A stretch of DNA of 64,000 nucleotides from Corynebacterium sp. 13CS0277 (GTDB taxonomy: Bacteria > Actinomycetota > Actinomycetes > Mycobacteriales > Mycobacteriaceae): the NCBI RefSeq assembly GCF_002994655.1, contig NZ_PPDL01000007.1, forward strand, positions 1 through 64,000, written 5' to 3'. Of the stretch, positions 27,764 to 36,842 are shown piece after piece (the first letter of the stretch is position 1; each line of letters opens with the position of its first letter). The position numbers were made by a program, and so were the translations under genes. The notes below the pieces were generated by a model, which did no database searches, was not told where the DNA came from, and saw nothing but the letters and a program-made list of their open reading frames with translations.

Positions 27764-28912
27764 ATGCCCGCACCCACCCGCGTCGCCGACGCCCTCACCC
27801 GCCACCCGGAGCTCTTCCGCCGCGCCGTCACCGCCACCTTCACCGGCCTGTGCCCCGCGGCGGGCGTCCTCATCGCCCAGCCGGCCGCCCACGCGGACCT
27901 GCCCGTGGCCTGCGCGTGGGTGCTGCGCAACAGCGCAGAGCAGGTGAGCGACTACGCGGCCGCCGTCATCCGCCAGCTCGGCTGCGAGCACCGCCGCTCC
28001 TCCACCGACCCCGCCCACTACGCGCTGTTCGCCCGGGCCCTGCGGGCGGGCCTCGACGCCGTCGCCGCCGAAGACGATCTTGAGCCCGCCGACGTCGCCC
28101 ACGCCGCACACCTCCTGGAGCATTGCTGCACACTCATGCGGGACGCAGCCCTGGCCGCCGACGCCCAGCAGTTGCCACCGTATATTGGCGGCACCGTCGC
28201 CCAGGTGGAGCGCCGCTGCCACCGCATCAGCGTCATCCGCGTCCAGGCGGACGAACCCGTGGCCTACCCTGCGGGCGGGGCGCTCGCCGTGGCGGGCGAA
28301 CTCGACCCCGGCATCTGGCGCACCCTGTGCCCCGCGATCCCCGCCAACGAGTTCGGCCAACTCGAATTCCACGTGCCCTACTCCTCCCCCGGCGCAGACG
28401 CCCTCATCGTCGCCCCGAAGGTGGGCGACCGGTGGCGCATCGCCGCCCCCTACCAGCCCATCCAGCTGAGCACCGACGCCGACCTCCTACTCATCAGCCA
28501 CGGGGTGGGGCTAGCTCCCCTGCGGGCCATCGCCGCGGACGTCATGCTGCAGGCCCACCCGCCACGCATTCACATGTTCGTCGGCGCCGACTACCCCGGC
28601 GAGCTCTACGACTTGATGTCGCTGTGGCATCAGGCGGCGAGCGCCCCGTACCTGTCGGTCACCCCGGTGGCGGCACACGAGGACGACGAGTGGTGGGTGC
28701 GGCCCAGCGAGTACTCCCGCCCGCCGCGGGGCCTGCACCTGCCCCAAACTGGCCAGGCGGGTGAGGTGGCCGCCAGCTACGGCACCTGGGAGGACCGCTC
28801 CATCATCATCGCCGGCGCGGCCGCCGACGTCGCCGCCTCCTCGCGGGCACTCACGGCGGCGGGCACGCCCGCCGCACGTATCCAGGAACTACTCCTCGAC
28901 GAGCGGCTCTGA
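27764..28912 (+). CDS. Type II flavohaemoglobin-like protein, Rv0385-like
   Basis: A 382-residue protein with an N-terminal globin-like helical domain (about 1-135) fused to a ferredoxin-reductase-like FAD/NAD module (about 150-382). Reductase features include FHVPYSSPGADALIVAP, the glycine-containing ISHGVGLAPLRAI and HMFVGADYPGELYDL. Divergence from clpB is the same as Rv0384c-Rv0385, where Rv0385 is a type II flavohaemoglobin that oxidises D-lactate. Function in nitric oxide detoxification or lactate oxidation is inference. The start MPAPTRVADAL follows a weak -10 (CACAAT) by six bases. The 3' end overlaps the convergent nitrilase gene by 24 bases. Confidence 0.8.
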   Translation: MPAPTRVADALTRHPELFRRAVTATFTGLCPAAGVLIAQPAAHADLPVACAWVLRNSAEQVSDYAAAVIRQLGCEHRRSSTDPAHYALFARALRAGLDAVAAEDDLEPADVAHAAHLLEHCCTLMRDAALAADAQQLPPYIGGTVAQVERRCHRISVIRVQADEPVAYPAGGALAVAGELDPGIWRTLCPAIPANEFGQLEFHVPYSSPGADALIVAPKVGDRWRIAAPYQPIQLSTDADLLLISHGVGLAPLRAIAADVMLQAHPPRIHMFVGADYPGELYDLMSLWHQAASAPYLSVTPVAAHEDDEWWVRPSEYSRPPRGLHLPQTGQAGEVAASYGTWEDRSIIIAGAAADVAASSRALTAAGTPAARIQELLLDERL

Positions 28913-29713
28913 GCCGCGCAACGCCACCACGGGGATCGCGCGCCGCACCCGGGCCACCGCCTCCAGGTCCACATCGACGGTGAGCAGCCCCTCCCCCCGG
29001 CCGGCGCACGCCACAATCTGCCCGTCCGGCCCGACGACGAGGGAATGCCCCACCCCCAGCGGCGGGCCCGTCGGCTCCTCCGGGTCACTGCCCTCCGGCA
29101 GCGCCTGATCCACCGCCGCCACTACAGAGGTCGAATCCAGGGCACGGGCCCGCGCGAGCAACTCCCACTGCTCGGTCTTCCCCGGGCCCGCCGACCAGGA
29201 CGCCGGCACCACGATGAGCTCCGCGCCGCGGGCGGCCAGCTTCACGAACTGCTCGGGGAAGCGAATATCGAAGCACACCGCCAACCCGACCGTGGTGCCC
29301 GCCACCTCACAGGTGACGAGGTTCGTCCCGGGGCGCACCGTCGCCGACTCCCGGTAGCCGAACGCGTCGTAGCAGTGCATCTTCGCGTAAGTCTCCCGGC
29401 GGCCGTCGGGATAAAACACCGCCGCCACATTATCGATGCGGTTTTTCCCACCGACCGCATCGGCCGGGAGGAACATGCCCGCGATGACGACAACGCCGGC
29501 ACTGCGGGCGGCGGCCGCCATCGCGGCGGCGAAACGCTCCGCCGACTGGGCGACCACGTCGAGGCGGCCGGCGGCAAAGGACGCCATGGTGGCCTCAGGG
29601 AACACCACCAGGTCCGCGCCGGCGTCCGCGGCCTCTGTTACCCGCCGGGCGGCGCGGGACGCATTGTCGTCGACGTCGACACCGGAAGAGAACTGCACCA
29701 GGGAGATTCGCAT
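28889..29713 (-). CDS. Nitrilase-family carbon-nitrogen hydrolase
   Basis: A 274-residue amidohydrolase with the Glu-Lys-Cys triad: Glu in LVVFPEATM (about 41), Lys in YAKMHCYDAFGYRES (about 110) and Cys in LAVCFDIRFPEQF (about 148). Such enzymes hydrolyse amides such as deaminated glutathione or omega-amides; the substrate is not evident. The protein is cytosolic, with no signal peptide. Its 3' end overlaps the flavohaemoglobin gene, and it is divergent from the small helical protein gene. Confidence 0.9.
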   Translation of the reverse strand: MRISLVQFSSGVDVDDNASRAARRVTEAADAGADLVVFPEATMASFAAGRLDVVAQSAERFAAAMAAAARSAGVVVIAGMFLPADAVGGKNRIDNVAAVFYPDGRRETYAKMHCYDAFGYRESATVRPGTNLVTCEVAGTTVGLAVCFDIRFPEQFVKLAARGAELIVVPASWSAGPGKTEQWELLARARALDSTSVVAAVDQALPEGSDPEEPTGPPLGVGHSLVVGPDGQIVACAGRGEGLLTVDVDLEAVARVRRAIPVVALRGSEPLVEE

Positions 29714-29769
29714 GCCCCAACCCTAGCGATCCTCGCAGACTCTCCACAGTGCGCACCCCACAGGAGAAG

Positions 29770-29778
29770 TTATCCACA
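29770..29778 (+). promoter_or_regulatory. DnaA box
   Basis: An exact TTATCCACA in the divergent intergenic region between the nitrilase gene and the small helical protein gene. Binding is inferred from the consensus. Confidence 0.4.
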
Positions 29779-29819
29779 GGCGTGCGGGTGGGATCCTCGA
29801 CGGGGCGGCGGCTGCTTCT

Positions 29820-29825
29820 TAGCCT
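29820..29825 (+). promoter_or_regulatory. -10 element of the small protein/DUF1023 pair
   Basis: TAGCCT ends six bases before the ATG at 29832, with no ribosome site, so the mRNA is likely leaderless. Confidence 0.5.
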
Positions 29826-29831
29826 GTGCGC

Positions 29832-30074
29832 ATGCTCATCGACACCACCGCCACCACCACACGCCTGCCCGACCGCCCCACTCCCGCGCGCATCGCCGCG
29901 CCGCTTGCCGCACCCCAGTCGGGCCCCGCCCTCGACCGGCTTCTTGAGGCCCTCCATGCCGCCGAGCTGCGGGCGCACGCAGCCACCCGCGGCCTCGCGG
30001 ACGGCATCCGCCGCGTCTGTGCCGCCATCGACGACACAGATGCCGACCTTGCACGCCGCTTGGAGCAGCTGTGA
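29832..30074 (+). CDS. Small helical protein coupled to a DUF1023 hydrolase
   Basis: An 80-residue, Ala/Arg/Leu-rich, probably all-helical protein (LDRLLEALHAAELRAHAATRGLADGIRRV). It ends in an acidic/basic helix ([14 protein letters not shown]). No WxG motif, signal peptide or membrane segment is seen, so it is not a typical ESX substrate, although size and helicity are similar. A GTG at 29826 is an alternative start; the ATG fits the -10 spacing better. Its stop overlaps the next gene's GTG (GTGA), so the two products are made together and may interact. Confidence 0.65.
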   Translation: MLIDTTATTTRLPDRPTPARIAAPLAAPQSGPALDRLLEALHAAELRAHAATRGLADGIRRVCAAIDDTDADLARRLEQL

Positions 30075-31171
30075 ACGCAGCCGAATTCACCGCGGCCGCC
30101 ACCCTCCTGCACCGGGCACCACTGCCCGCGCCGGCTGCTGCGCTCGTAGGAGAAGGCGCATGGGTGGACGCCGCCCACGCCGAACAGCGGCGCATCCGCC
30201 GCGCAGAGGCAAACCTCGACGAGCTCTACGCCCAGGCGCGCCACATCCTGCAGGCGGCAGCAGACACCTGGGAGGACCTGCGACGCTGGGCGGAGCAGAT
30301 CCCGGACCTGCGGGGACCCATCGGGCGGTTCCTCACGGACTCCGCTGCGGAACTGGACCAGCACTGCGCGTTCGCACTCGACGAGTTGAGCGCACTCGCC
30401 GCCGGCCTATGCCCCCTGCCCGTGACGCCACCCCGCATCGAGCTGGCCGACCTCGACGGCATCCCCACCGCCCACGTCGACGCCATCCACCGCGCCCACC
30501 TCGCCGACGCGCAGCTACACCCCGGATTTGAGGAGGTCCTCCGCCGCCCCGGCCAGGTCCTCAGCGCCAGCGAGAACACCCTGGTGCTCGCACTCGGCGA
30601 CATTGAGACCGCGCCAGCGGTCATCACCCTGGTCTCCGGGGTGGGGTCCAGCGATCCCGCGTCCTGGGCCGCGACCTACGACCGCGCCGCAGCACTCCGG
30701 GCACGTACCGGGGCGGCGGTGGTGTGCTGGTGGGGATACGACACCCCACCCCGTGTCGTCGGCGGCATCAACCCCCAGCCCGCCCGGCGCGCCGCCGGTG
30801 ACCTGCGGGCGTTCCAGGACAGCCTGCGGGGGCGGGCGCAGCGGCTCATTGTGCTGGGCCACTCCTACGGCAGTGTGGTGGCGGGCGCTGCCGCCACGGG
30901 AGGCCTGGCGGCTGATGCGCTGGTGGTGGCGGGTTCCCCGGGGACGACGGCGGGTAATGTCTCCGAGTTCCACCTTGACCGGGCGGGGGCGCCGGTGGTT
31001 GTGGCGTTGGGTGAGGAGGATCCGATTGCGTGGACCGCCGAGCTGCACAACACCTCCCCTGCCTCGGATGCGTTCGGGGCACGGGTGGTGCGCACAGCTG
31101 GCGGCCATAGCGACTACTTCACGGACGAGGCGTTCCTCGGGGTGCTTGATGGCCTCGTCCGTGGCGATTAG
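30071..31171 (+). CDS. Alpha/beta hydrolase, DUF1023 type
   Basis: A 366-residue protein starting at a GTG coupled to the small gene upstream. Residues 1-150 are helical ([26 protein letters not shown]) and resemble the helical N-terminus common in actinobacterial DUF1023 proteins. An alpha/beta hydrolase domain follows, with the nucleophile elbow [13 protein letters not shown] (Ser near residue 262), [12 protein letters not shown] supplying the Asp and [10 protein letters not shown] the His. Substrate is unknown. There is no signal peptide. The stop interlocks with that of convergent ald (TTAG). Confidence 0.85.
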   Translation: MNAAEFTAAATLLHRAPLPAPAAALVGEGAWVDAAHAEQRRIRRAEANLDELYAQARHILQAAADTWEDLRRWAEQIPDLRGPIGRFLTDSAAELDQHCAFALDELSALAAGLCPLPVTPPRIELADLDGIPTAHVDAIHRAHLADAQLHPGFEEVLRRPGQVLSASENTLVLALGDIETAPAVITLVSGVGSSDPASWAATYDRAAALRARTGAAVVCWWGYDTPPRVVGGINPQPARRAAGDLRAFQDSLRGRAQRLIVLGHSYGSVVAGAAATGGLAADALVVAGSPGTTAGNVSEFHLDRAGAPVVVALGEEDPIAWTAELHNTSPASDAFGARVVRTAGGHSDYFTDEAFLGVLDGLVRGD

Positions 31172-32688
31172 AACAGGCCGGTGGGCCGCTCGTCGTAGGA
31201 GACGAGCATGCACTTGGTCTGCGTGTAGTGGCTCATCATCATCTTGTGGGTTTCGCGGCCGAGGCCGGACTCCTTGTAGCCGCCGAAGGCGGCGTGCGCC
31301 GGGTAGGAGTGGTAGTTGTTGACCCACACGCGGCCGGCCTGAATGGCGCGGCCCGCCCGGTAGGCGGTGTTTTGGTCGCGGGTCCACACGCCGGCGCCGA
31401 GGCCGTATTCGGTGTCGTTGGCGATGGCGATGGCCTCGTCGAAGTCCTTGAAGGTCGTCACGGCGAGGACGGGGCCGAAGATTTCTTCCTGGAAGCAGGC
31501 CATGCCGTTGTGGCCCTTGAGGATCGTCGGCTCAATGTAGTAGCCGCCGTCGAGGCCCTCGATGCTGGCAACCTTGCCGCCGGTGAGGACCTCTGCGCCT
31601 TCGGCCGGCCCGGAGGTGAGGTAGCCGGCGATCTTGTCCATCTGCTCCTGGGAGGCCTGGGCGCCCATCATGGTGTCGGTGTCGAGGGGGTTGCCGGTGC
31701 GGATCTCCTCGACCTTGGCCACGAGTCGGGCGATGAACTCCTCGGCGATGTCCTCGTGGACGAGGGCGCGGGAGGGGCAGGTGCACACCTCGCCCTGGTT
31801 GAGGGCGAACATGGCGGCGCCTTCGACGGCCTTGTTGAGGAAGTCGTCGTCCTGCTCCATGACGTCCGGGAAGAACACGTTGGGGGACTTGCCGCCGAGT
31901 TCCAGGGTGACGGGGATGATGCGGTCGGCGACGGCGGTGTGGATGAGCTTGCCGACCGCGGTGGAGCCGGTGAACGCCACCTTCTTGATGCCGTCGTGGG
32001 CGGTGATCGCCGCGCCGGCTTCCGCACCGACGCCGTTGACGACGTTGAGGACGCCCGGGGGCAGCAGGTCGCCGACGAGGTCGAGCCAGTAGAGGACGGA
32101 GGCGGGGGTCTGCTCGGCGGGCTTGAGCACCATGCAGTTGCCGGCGGCGAGGGCGGGCGCAATCTTCCACGCCGCCATGAGCAGCGGGAAGTTCCAGGGG
32201 ATGATGGCTCCGACAACGCCGATGGGCTCCTGGAAGTGGTAGGCGACGGTGTTGTTGTCGATCTGGCTCATGGTGCCCTCGGCGGTGCGCACCACGCCCG
32301 CGAAGTAGCGGAACTGGTCGATAGCGAGCGGGATGTCGGCGGCGAGGGTTTCGCGCACAGCCTTGCCGTTCTCCCAGGTTTCGGCGACGGCGAGTTCTTC
32401 GGCGTGCTGCTCCATGCGGTCGGCGATCTTCAGCAGGATGTTACCGCGGCGCTGGGCGCTGACGGCCGCCCAGGAGTCCTTCGCGGCTTCCGCTGCAGCG
32501 ACGGCGAGGTCAATATCGGCGGCCTGGCCGCGGGCGACCTGGCAGAACACCTCGCCGGTGACGGGGGTGATGTTGTCCATGTACTCGCCGCCGACCGGCG
32601 GCACCCACTCGCCGCCGATGTAGTTGTCGTAGCGCTCCCGGTAGTTCGCGATCGCGCCGGGGGTGTTGGGGCGGGCGTAGACGGTCAT
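31168..32688 (-). CDS. ald: NAD-dependent aldehyde dehydrogenase
   Basis: A 506-residue aldehyde dehydrogenase probably oxidising acetaldehyde to acetate, as the C. glutamicum enzyme beside hspR does. Motifs include the NAD-binding FTGSTAVGK, catalytic Glu in [13 protein letters not shown] (about 265), the catalytic Cys region [11 protein letters not shown] (about 300) and the late [10 protein letters not shown]. The start [11 protein letters not shown] follows AAGGAGGA. Acetate from this enzyme could enter AckA/Pta. In C. glutamicum ald responds to GlxR and RamA/RamB. A GlxR-like site lies in the divergent upstream region. Confidence 0.93.
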   Translation of the reverse strand: MTVYARPNTPGAIANYRERYDNYIGGEWVPPVGGEYMDNITPVTGEVFCQVARGQAADIDLAVAAAEAAKDSWAAVSAQRRGNILLKIADRMEQHAEELAVAETWENGKAVRETLAADIPLAIDQFRYFAGVVRTAEGTMSQIDNNTVAYHFQEPIGVVGAIIPWNFPLLMAAWKIAPALAAGNCMVLKPAEQTPASVLYWLDLVGDLLPPGVLNVVNGVGAEAGAAITAHDGIKKVAFTGSTAVGKLIHTAVADRIIPVTLELGGKSPNVFFPDVMEQDDDFLNKAVEGAAMFALNQGEVCTCPSRALVHEDIAEEFIARLVAKVEEIRTGNPLDTDTMMGAQASQEQMDKIAGYLTSGPAEGAEVLTGGKVASIEGLDGGYYIEPTILKGHNGMACFQEEIFGPVLAVTTFKDFDEAIAIANDTEYGLGAGVWTRDQNTAYRAGRAIQAGRVWVNNYHSYPAHAAFGGYKESGLGRETHKMMMSHYTQTKCMLVSYDERPTGLF

Positions 32689-32763
32689 GGGTCCTCCTTG
32701 ACGTGTGGGCCACAACCATCGGTGCGGGCTGTGGCGTGTGCCACCAACCTAATGACGCGCATA

Positions 32764-32779
32764 TGTGACTGCAATCATA
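32764..32779. promoter_or_regulatory. CRP/GlxR-like operator between ald and the NRPS cluster
   Basis: TGTGA-N6-TCATA matches TGTGA-N6-TCACA at 9 of 10 positions, and is flanked by CATATG on each side. It lies about 76 bp upstream of ald and 200 bp upstream of the MFS gene. A TTTGCAA core like that of RamB sites is at 32806-32812. Confidence 0.5.
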
Positions 32780-32978
32780 TGGCCTGCGCCACCCCCGCCC
32801 GGATGTTTGCAACTTTCACAGAGCCACACATCGTGGCAGCGCACACCACACTTGAGCATGCGCGTTCCCGCTTTACTGCCCTTACACATCACATCAATGG
32901 ACTACCCCCGCGGTGGGCGCCGGCGGTCGCTGTGAGAAGCTCAATGCCACCCCATCGACCGACCCGTGGAGCGTTGTT

Positions 32979-34175
32979 ATGTTTCTTCTGCGTCTGTTCC
33001 ACCGCGCCACGTGGCCCAACGCGGCCACCACCGCGTTTGCCCGCGCCAACATGCTGGCGACCTGCTCGACGGGGTTGTTGATTTCCACGACGGTGCTGTT
33101 CTTCCTCCACGCGACGGCCCTCGACACGGCAGGCATTGCGCGGGCGGCCACCATCGGCACGTTCACCGGCCTGGCCACCATCCCCTGGATTGGGCGCCTG
33201 GCCCGCAGCTACGGGGCGACCCGTATCTACCGGGCTGCGCTGGTGGTGCAGGCCGCCACCCTTCTCGCATGGCAGGCTGCCAGCGGCAGCCTCGTGGCAA
33301 GCGCGGTCCTCATCGCCTCCTCCGTGGCCACAGCGGCGGTGGGAGCGACGATCGGAAGCTTTATCACCGAGCTTGGCATCCCGGCACCACAGATGGCGTC
33401 CGCGCGCGCCAGCCTGCGCACCATCACCAACATCGGTATCGGCACGGGCGGCCTCATCGCCGCCGGACTGTTCCGCTTCGGCGACCATGGCCCCCGGGCC
33501 GCCGTGGGGCTGGCGGCGGCGTGCACCTTCGCCGCCTACCTGCTGGTGCGCCGCACGGTGGCAGTGCCCGCACCCACGAAAGCCACCGCGCATGCTGCCA
33601 CACCCCGCAGCCCGTACCGGGATCCCCGCTACGCGGGCCTGGCCCTGACGAATGGGGTGCTGAGCACCCACACGGAGGTCCTCACCTACGGACTGCCCGC
33701 CATGGTGGCGTTGAGCGCGACCATGGGCGACTGGGTCATTGGCCTATGCACCGCCCTCAACGCCGTGGCGGTGGTGCTGCTGCAGGTGCCGACAACGGCC
33801 ACGGCAGGCCGCCTGCGCCGCCGCACCGTCGTCGCCATCGCCGCCGGCGCCACGGTCGCCATGAGCCTGCTGTTCGCCATCGGCGCCACCCACAGCACTC
33901 TCCTCGTGCTCTTCGCCGGCGTTGTCGCCCTCACCGTCGGTGAGCTGTGGCAGTCGAGCGCCGAGTTCGACATCTCCTACGCGGCCGCCCCGGATAATAA
34001 CCACCAGGAATACCAGGCGGCCTACGCCTTCGGCCGCAATTGTGCCCGCGCGGCCGCGCCCATCACCTTGGGCTGGGTGGTGCTCACCGGGGCGGCGGGC
34101 TGGCTCACCCTCACCGCAATCTATGCAGCCTGCGGTATAGTTCATCTCCTGTTGGCGCACAGCATCGATACCTAG
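32979..34175 (+). CDS. MFS exporter of the NRPS cluster
   Basis: A 398-residue polytopic protein starting at the ATG at 32979 (MFLLRLFHRATWPN), with GGAG seven bases upstream. About 12 hydrophobic segments are split by a hydrophilic central loop near residue 200. It is the first gene of a five-gene cluster and ends 12 bp before the NRPS start, so it most likely exports the cluster's product or confers self-protection. It is clearly different from the MFS protein at 18808-19989. Confidence 0.8.
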   Translation: MFLLRLFHRATWPNAATTAFARANMLATCSTGLLISTTVLFFLHATALDTAGIARAATIGTFTGLATIPWIGRLARSYGATRIYRAALVVQAATLLAWQAASGSLVASAVLIASSVATAAVGATIGSFITELGIPAPQMASARASLRTITNIGIGTGGLIAAGLFRFGDHGPRAAVGLAAACTFAAYLLVRRTVAVPAPTKATAHAATPRSPYRDPRYAGLALTNGVLSTHTEVLTYGLPAMVALSATMGDWVIGLCTALNAVAVVLLQVPTTATAGRLRRRTVVAIAAGATVAMSLLFAIGATHSTLLVLFAGVVALTVGELWQSSAEFDISYAAAPDNNHQEYQAAYAFGRNCARAAAPITLGWVVLTGAAGWLTLTAIYAACGIVHLLLAHSIDT

Positions 34176-34187
34176 AAGGAGGACCCC

Positions 34188-36842
34188 GTGGCCCCACGAC
34201 CCGGCTTCCACGAGATCCTGCAGCGCCTGCACGCCCACGCCGACGCCGACCCGGCAGCACCCGCCTGCGACGGCGCCACTGTGCTCACCCGCGAGGAACT
34301 GCGCGCCGCCTGGGAAACAGTTGCTGCCCGCCTCCCCCACGGCACGACGGTGGCGCTGCGCGGCCCGGCCACCGCCCACCCCGACATGGTGGCGGCCGTC
34401 GTGGGCTGCATGGCCGCCGACTGCGGATTCCTCATCTGCCCGCCCGAGATCACAGACGCCGACCTCGCCGAGTGGGGTCTTAGCGCCGTCTACGACGTCA
34501 GCCGCGGCCACTGCACCCCGCTGGCACCCCGCACACCCCTGCGGGCTGACTACATCGTCGTCTCCTCCGGGACGACCGGACCGGCGAAACGGATCCTCGG
34601 CAGCGCCGTCGGCGTCGCCCGCTTCGTCACCTGGCAGGCCGACACCTTCAACCTGGGCGCCGGTGATCGCTGCGCATGCCTGACCCCGCCCGGCTTCGAC
34701 GTGTTCCTCCGCGACGCCCTCACTCCCCTCGTCGCCGGCGCCTGCCTCGTGTTCCCCCGCGGGGAGGACGTCCCGGAGTTCCTCCAGCGGGAGAAGATCA
34801 CCGCCTTCCATGGGGTGCCATCGCTGGTGGCGCGCTGGCTGCGCCGCGCCCACGGCACAGCCCCGCACCTGCGGTGGGCGTTCCTCGCCGGGGAGCCCCT
34901 GCCCGGGGCGCTCGTCGTTGGGCTGCGTCGCTTCGCACCACACACCCGGGTCATCAACTTCTACGGCCCCTCGGAGACCACCCTGGCGAAGTTCGTCTTC
35001 GACGCCACCGACGTCACCACCGGCACCGCCCCCGTCGGGCACCCGCTACCCGGGGTGAAGTGGCAACTCGACCGCGGCGAGGTCGTCATCAGCCCCGATT
35101 TTCCCGTCGCCGGCTACCTCCACACCCCCACCCCGGCACTGACAGTCCGCGAGGGGCGCTCGTGGTTTTCCACCGGCGACCTCGGAGAGGACACACCCCA
35201 GGGGCTGGTGCTGCGGGGCCGGCGGGACCACCTGGTGAAGGTCGCGGGCGTGCGGGTCAACACCGACGACGTCGCCGCCGCGCTCACGTCCCTCGACGGC
35301 GTGGACCAAGCCCTCGTCGTGCACCACGAGGGACCCGTCGGGGTGCAGCTTGCCGCATTCCTCGTCGCCCCGCACCGCGAGCGCGCCGACATCCTCCACG
35401 AGGTGGCGGGGCTGCTGCCCAGCACCCACCTGCCGCACACGCTGCTGCTTGTGCCCGAGTTTCCCGTGACTGCCCGCGGCAAAGTCGACCGCGCTGCCCT
35501 CCTCGCGCACACCGCCGCCCCCACAGCCGCCGCCCACCCCCAGGAAAAGCAGGTCATCGCCGCCGCGAGCGCGGCACTCGGCGCCGCACTGGGGCCCGAG
35601 GAGGACTTCTTCGCCGCCGGCGGCACCTCCCTCGAAGTCGCCGCCTGGCACGCGGGCCTCCGCGCCGCAGGATTCGACGTATCCCTGCGCACCCTCTTCG
35701 AACAGCGCACGCCCCGCGCCGTCGCACCCCACCTCACAGCACTCACCACCCTCACCCCGGGGCCGGCGCCCGAGCGGCAGCCGATGACGGCCCGGCAGCG
35801 CCGCTACCAGCGGGTGTACCTGCCGCGCGGGAACCGCAACTGGGCCAACATGACCACCGGGGTGCGCGTCGACAACCCCGAGGAGGTCGCCGCCCGCCTC
35901 ATTGCCGCCCACGATGCGCTCCGCGCCACGGTGGTACACGGGGAACTCCACATCCGCCCCCACGCAGGCCCCGTGCCCGTTGCGCACATGGAGGAAGAAG
36001 AGTTCTCCCGCCTGGTGGCCGAACCCATCGACCCGGCCGTGTGGCCGCCGCACCGCTGGGCCGTCGTCGACGGCGAACTCCGCTGGGTCATCCACCACCT
36101 GTTCTGCGACGGGCATAGCCAGGACATTCTGCGCCGCCACGCCCTCGGGGAGCACCACCCGGGACTGTCGTACGCCCAGTTCGCCACCATTGAGCCCCGC
36201 CCCACCCGCGACGAGTGGTGGGAGGAGATCCTCCGGGACCCGCCGGCACTCCCCCAGCACCTACCCGCCGTCACCGACGAGCCGGGCGCGTGGCGCATCA
36301 TCGTGCCCCTGCCCGCCGATCTCCTCCGGCTGGGACCCACCCCGTTCCAGGGGATGCTGCTCGGGATGTTCAGCGCCATGATGGAACGCACCGGGCTGGA
36401 TGATCTCCTCATCGGCACCCCCGCCTTGGGGCGCACCGTGCCCGGTGTGGAGCACACCGTCGGCAACTTCATCAGCCTCGTGCTGCTGCGGCTCCGCGCC
36501 ACCGAACTGCGCCCCCAGGTGCTGCAGGAACGCCTGCTGGGGGCGATGGACCACCAGGATTACCAGTTCGACCGCATCATGGACGATCTGGGCCAGCCGG
36601 AGGACGAGGACCGGTTCCCCATCACGGGCTTGTTCACCAGCAGCATGACCACCGGCCGCCCGCCGACGCCCGGGGTGCACCCCATGGACGTCGACGTGAA
36701 GTTCGATGCGATGGCCTACCTGCTCCAGCACGGCGCGGAACACTGGCTGGAGATCCAGGCGCGCCGCAGCCTGTTCACGGCCGCCGATATGGAGGCCATC
36801 GCCGACGAGATCATCACCCACTGGAGGTTGCGTTGCTCATAA
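34188..36842 (+). CDS. Minimal nonribosomal peptide synthetase, A-PCP-C
   Basis: An 884-residue enzyme starting at a GTG with AAGGAGGA upstream. The adenylation domain (1 to ~450) has A3 SSGTTGPAK (near 126), A4 GFDVFLRD with the Asp expected to bind an alpha-amino group, A5 NFYGPSETT (near 257), A7 STGDLGE and A10 ARGKVDRAAL (near 430). The carrier domain has FFAAGGTSLEV with the phosphopantetheine Ser at 481. The condensation domain (~535-884) has an intact HHLFCDG (HHxxxDG, 636-642). There is no epimerisation, thioesterase or reductase domain. With the C domain last and no further carrier, the tethered aminoacyl group is probably passed to a soluble amine. No MbtH or phosphopantetheinyl transferase gene is seen in the window. 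Confidence 0.9.
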   Translation: MAPRPGFHEILQRLHAHADADPAAPACDGATVLTREELRAAWETVAARLPHGTTVALRGPATAHPDMVAAVVGCMAADCGFLICPPEITDADLAEWGLSAVYDVSRGHCTPLAPRTPLRADYIVVSSGTTGPAKRILGSAVGVARFVTWQADTFNLGAGDRCACLTPPGFDVFLRDALTPLVAGACLVFPRGEDVPEFLQREKITAFHGVPSLVARWLRRAHGTAPHLRWAFLAGEPLPGALVVGLRRFAPHTRVINFYGPSETTLAKFVFDATDVTTGTAPVGHPLPGVKWQLDRGEVVISPDFPVAGYLHTPTPALTVREGRSWFSTGDLGEDTPQGLVLRGRRDHLVKVAGVRVNTDDVAAALTSLDGVDQALVVHHEGPVGVQLAAFLVAPHRERADILHEVAGLLPSTHLPHTLLLVPEFPVTARGKVDRAALLAHTAAPTAAAHPQEKQVIAAASAALGAALGPEEDFFAAGGTSLEVAAWHAGLRAAGFDVSLRTLFEQRTPRAVAPHLTALTTLTPGPAPERQPMTARQRRYQRVYLPRGNRNWANMTTGVRVDNPEEVAARLIAAHDALRATVVHGELHIRPHAGPVPVAHMEEEEFSRLVAEPIDPAVWPPHRWAVVDGELRWVIHHLFCDGHSQDILRRHALGEHHPGLSYAQFATIEPRPTRDEWWEEILRDPPALPQHLPAVTDEPGAWRIIVPLPADLLRLGPTPFQGMLLGMFSAMMERTGLDDLLIGTPALGRTVPGVEHTVGNFISLVLLRLRATELRPQVLQERLLGAMDHQDYQFDRIMDDLGQPEDEDRFPITGLFTSSMTTGRPPTPGVHPMDVDVKFDAMAYLLQHGAEHWLEIQARRSLFTAADMEAIADEIITHWRLRCS

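Noticed and set aside
27764..28912. Plain ferredoxin reductase or NO-dioxygenase (Hmp) call
   Set aside because: The N-terminal helical globin-like region and the position next to clpB fit the type II flavohaemoglobin Rv0385 better than either.
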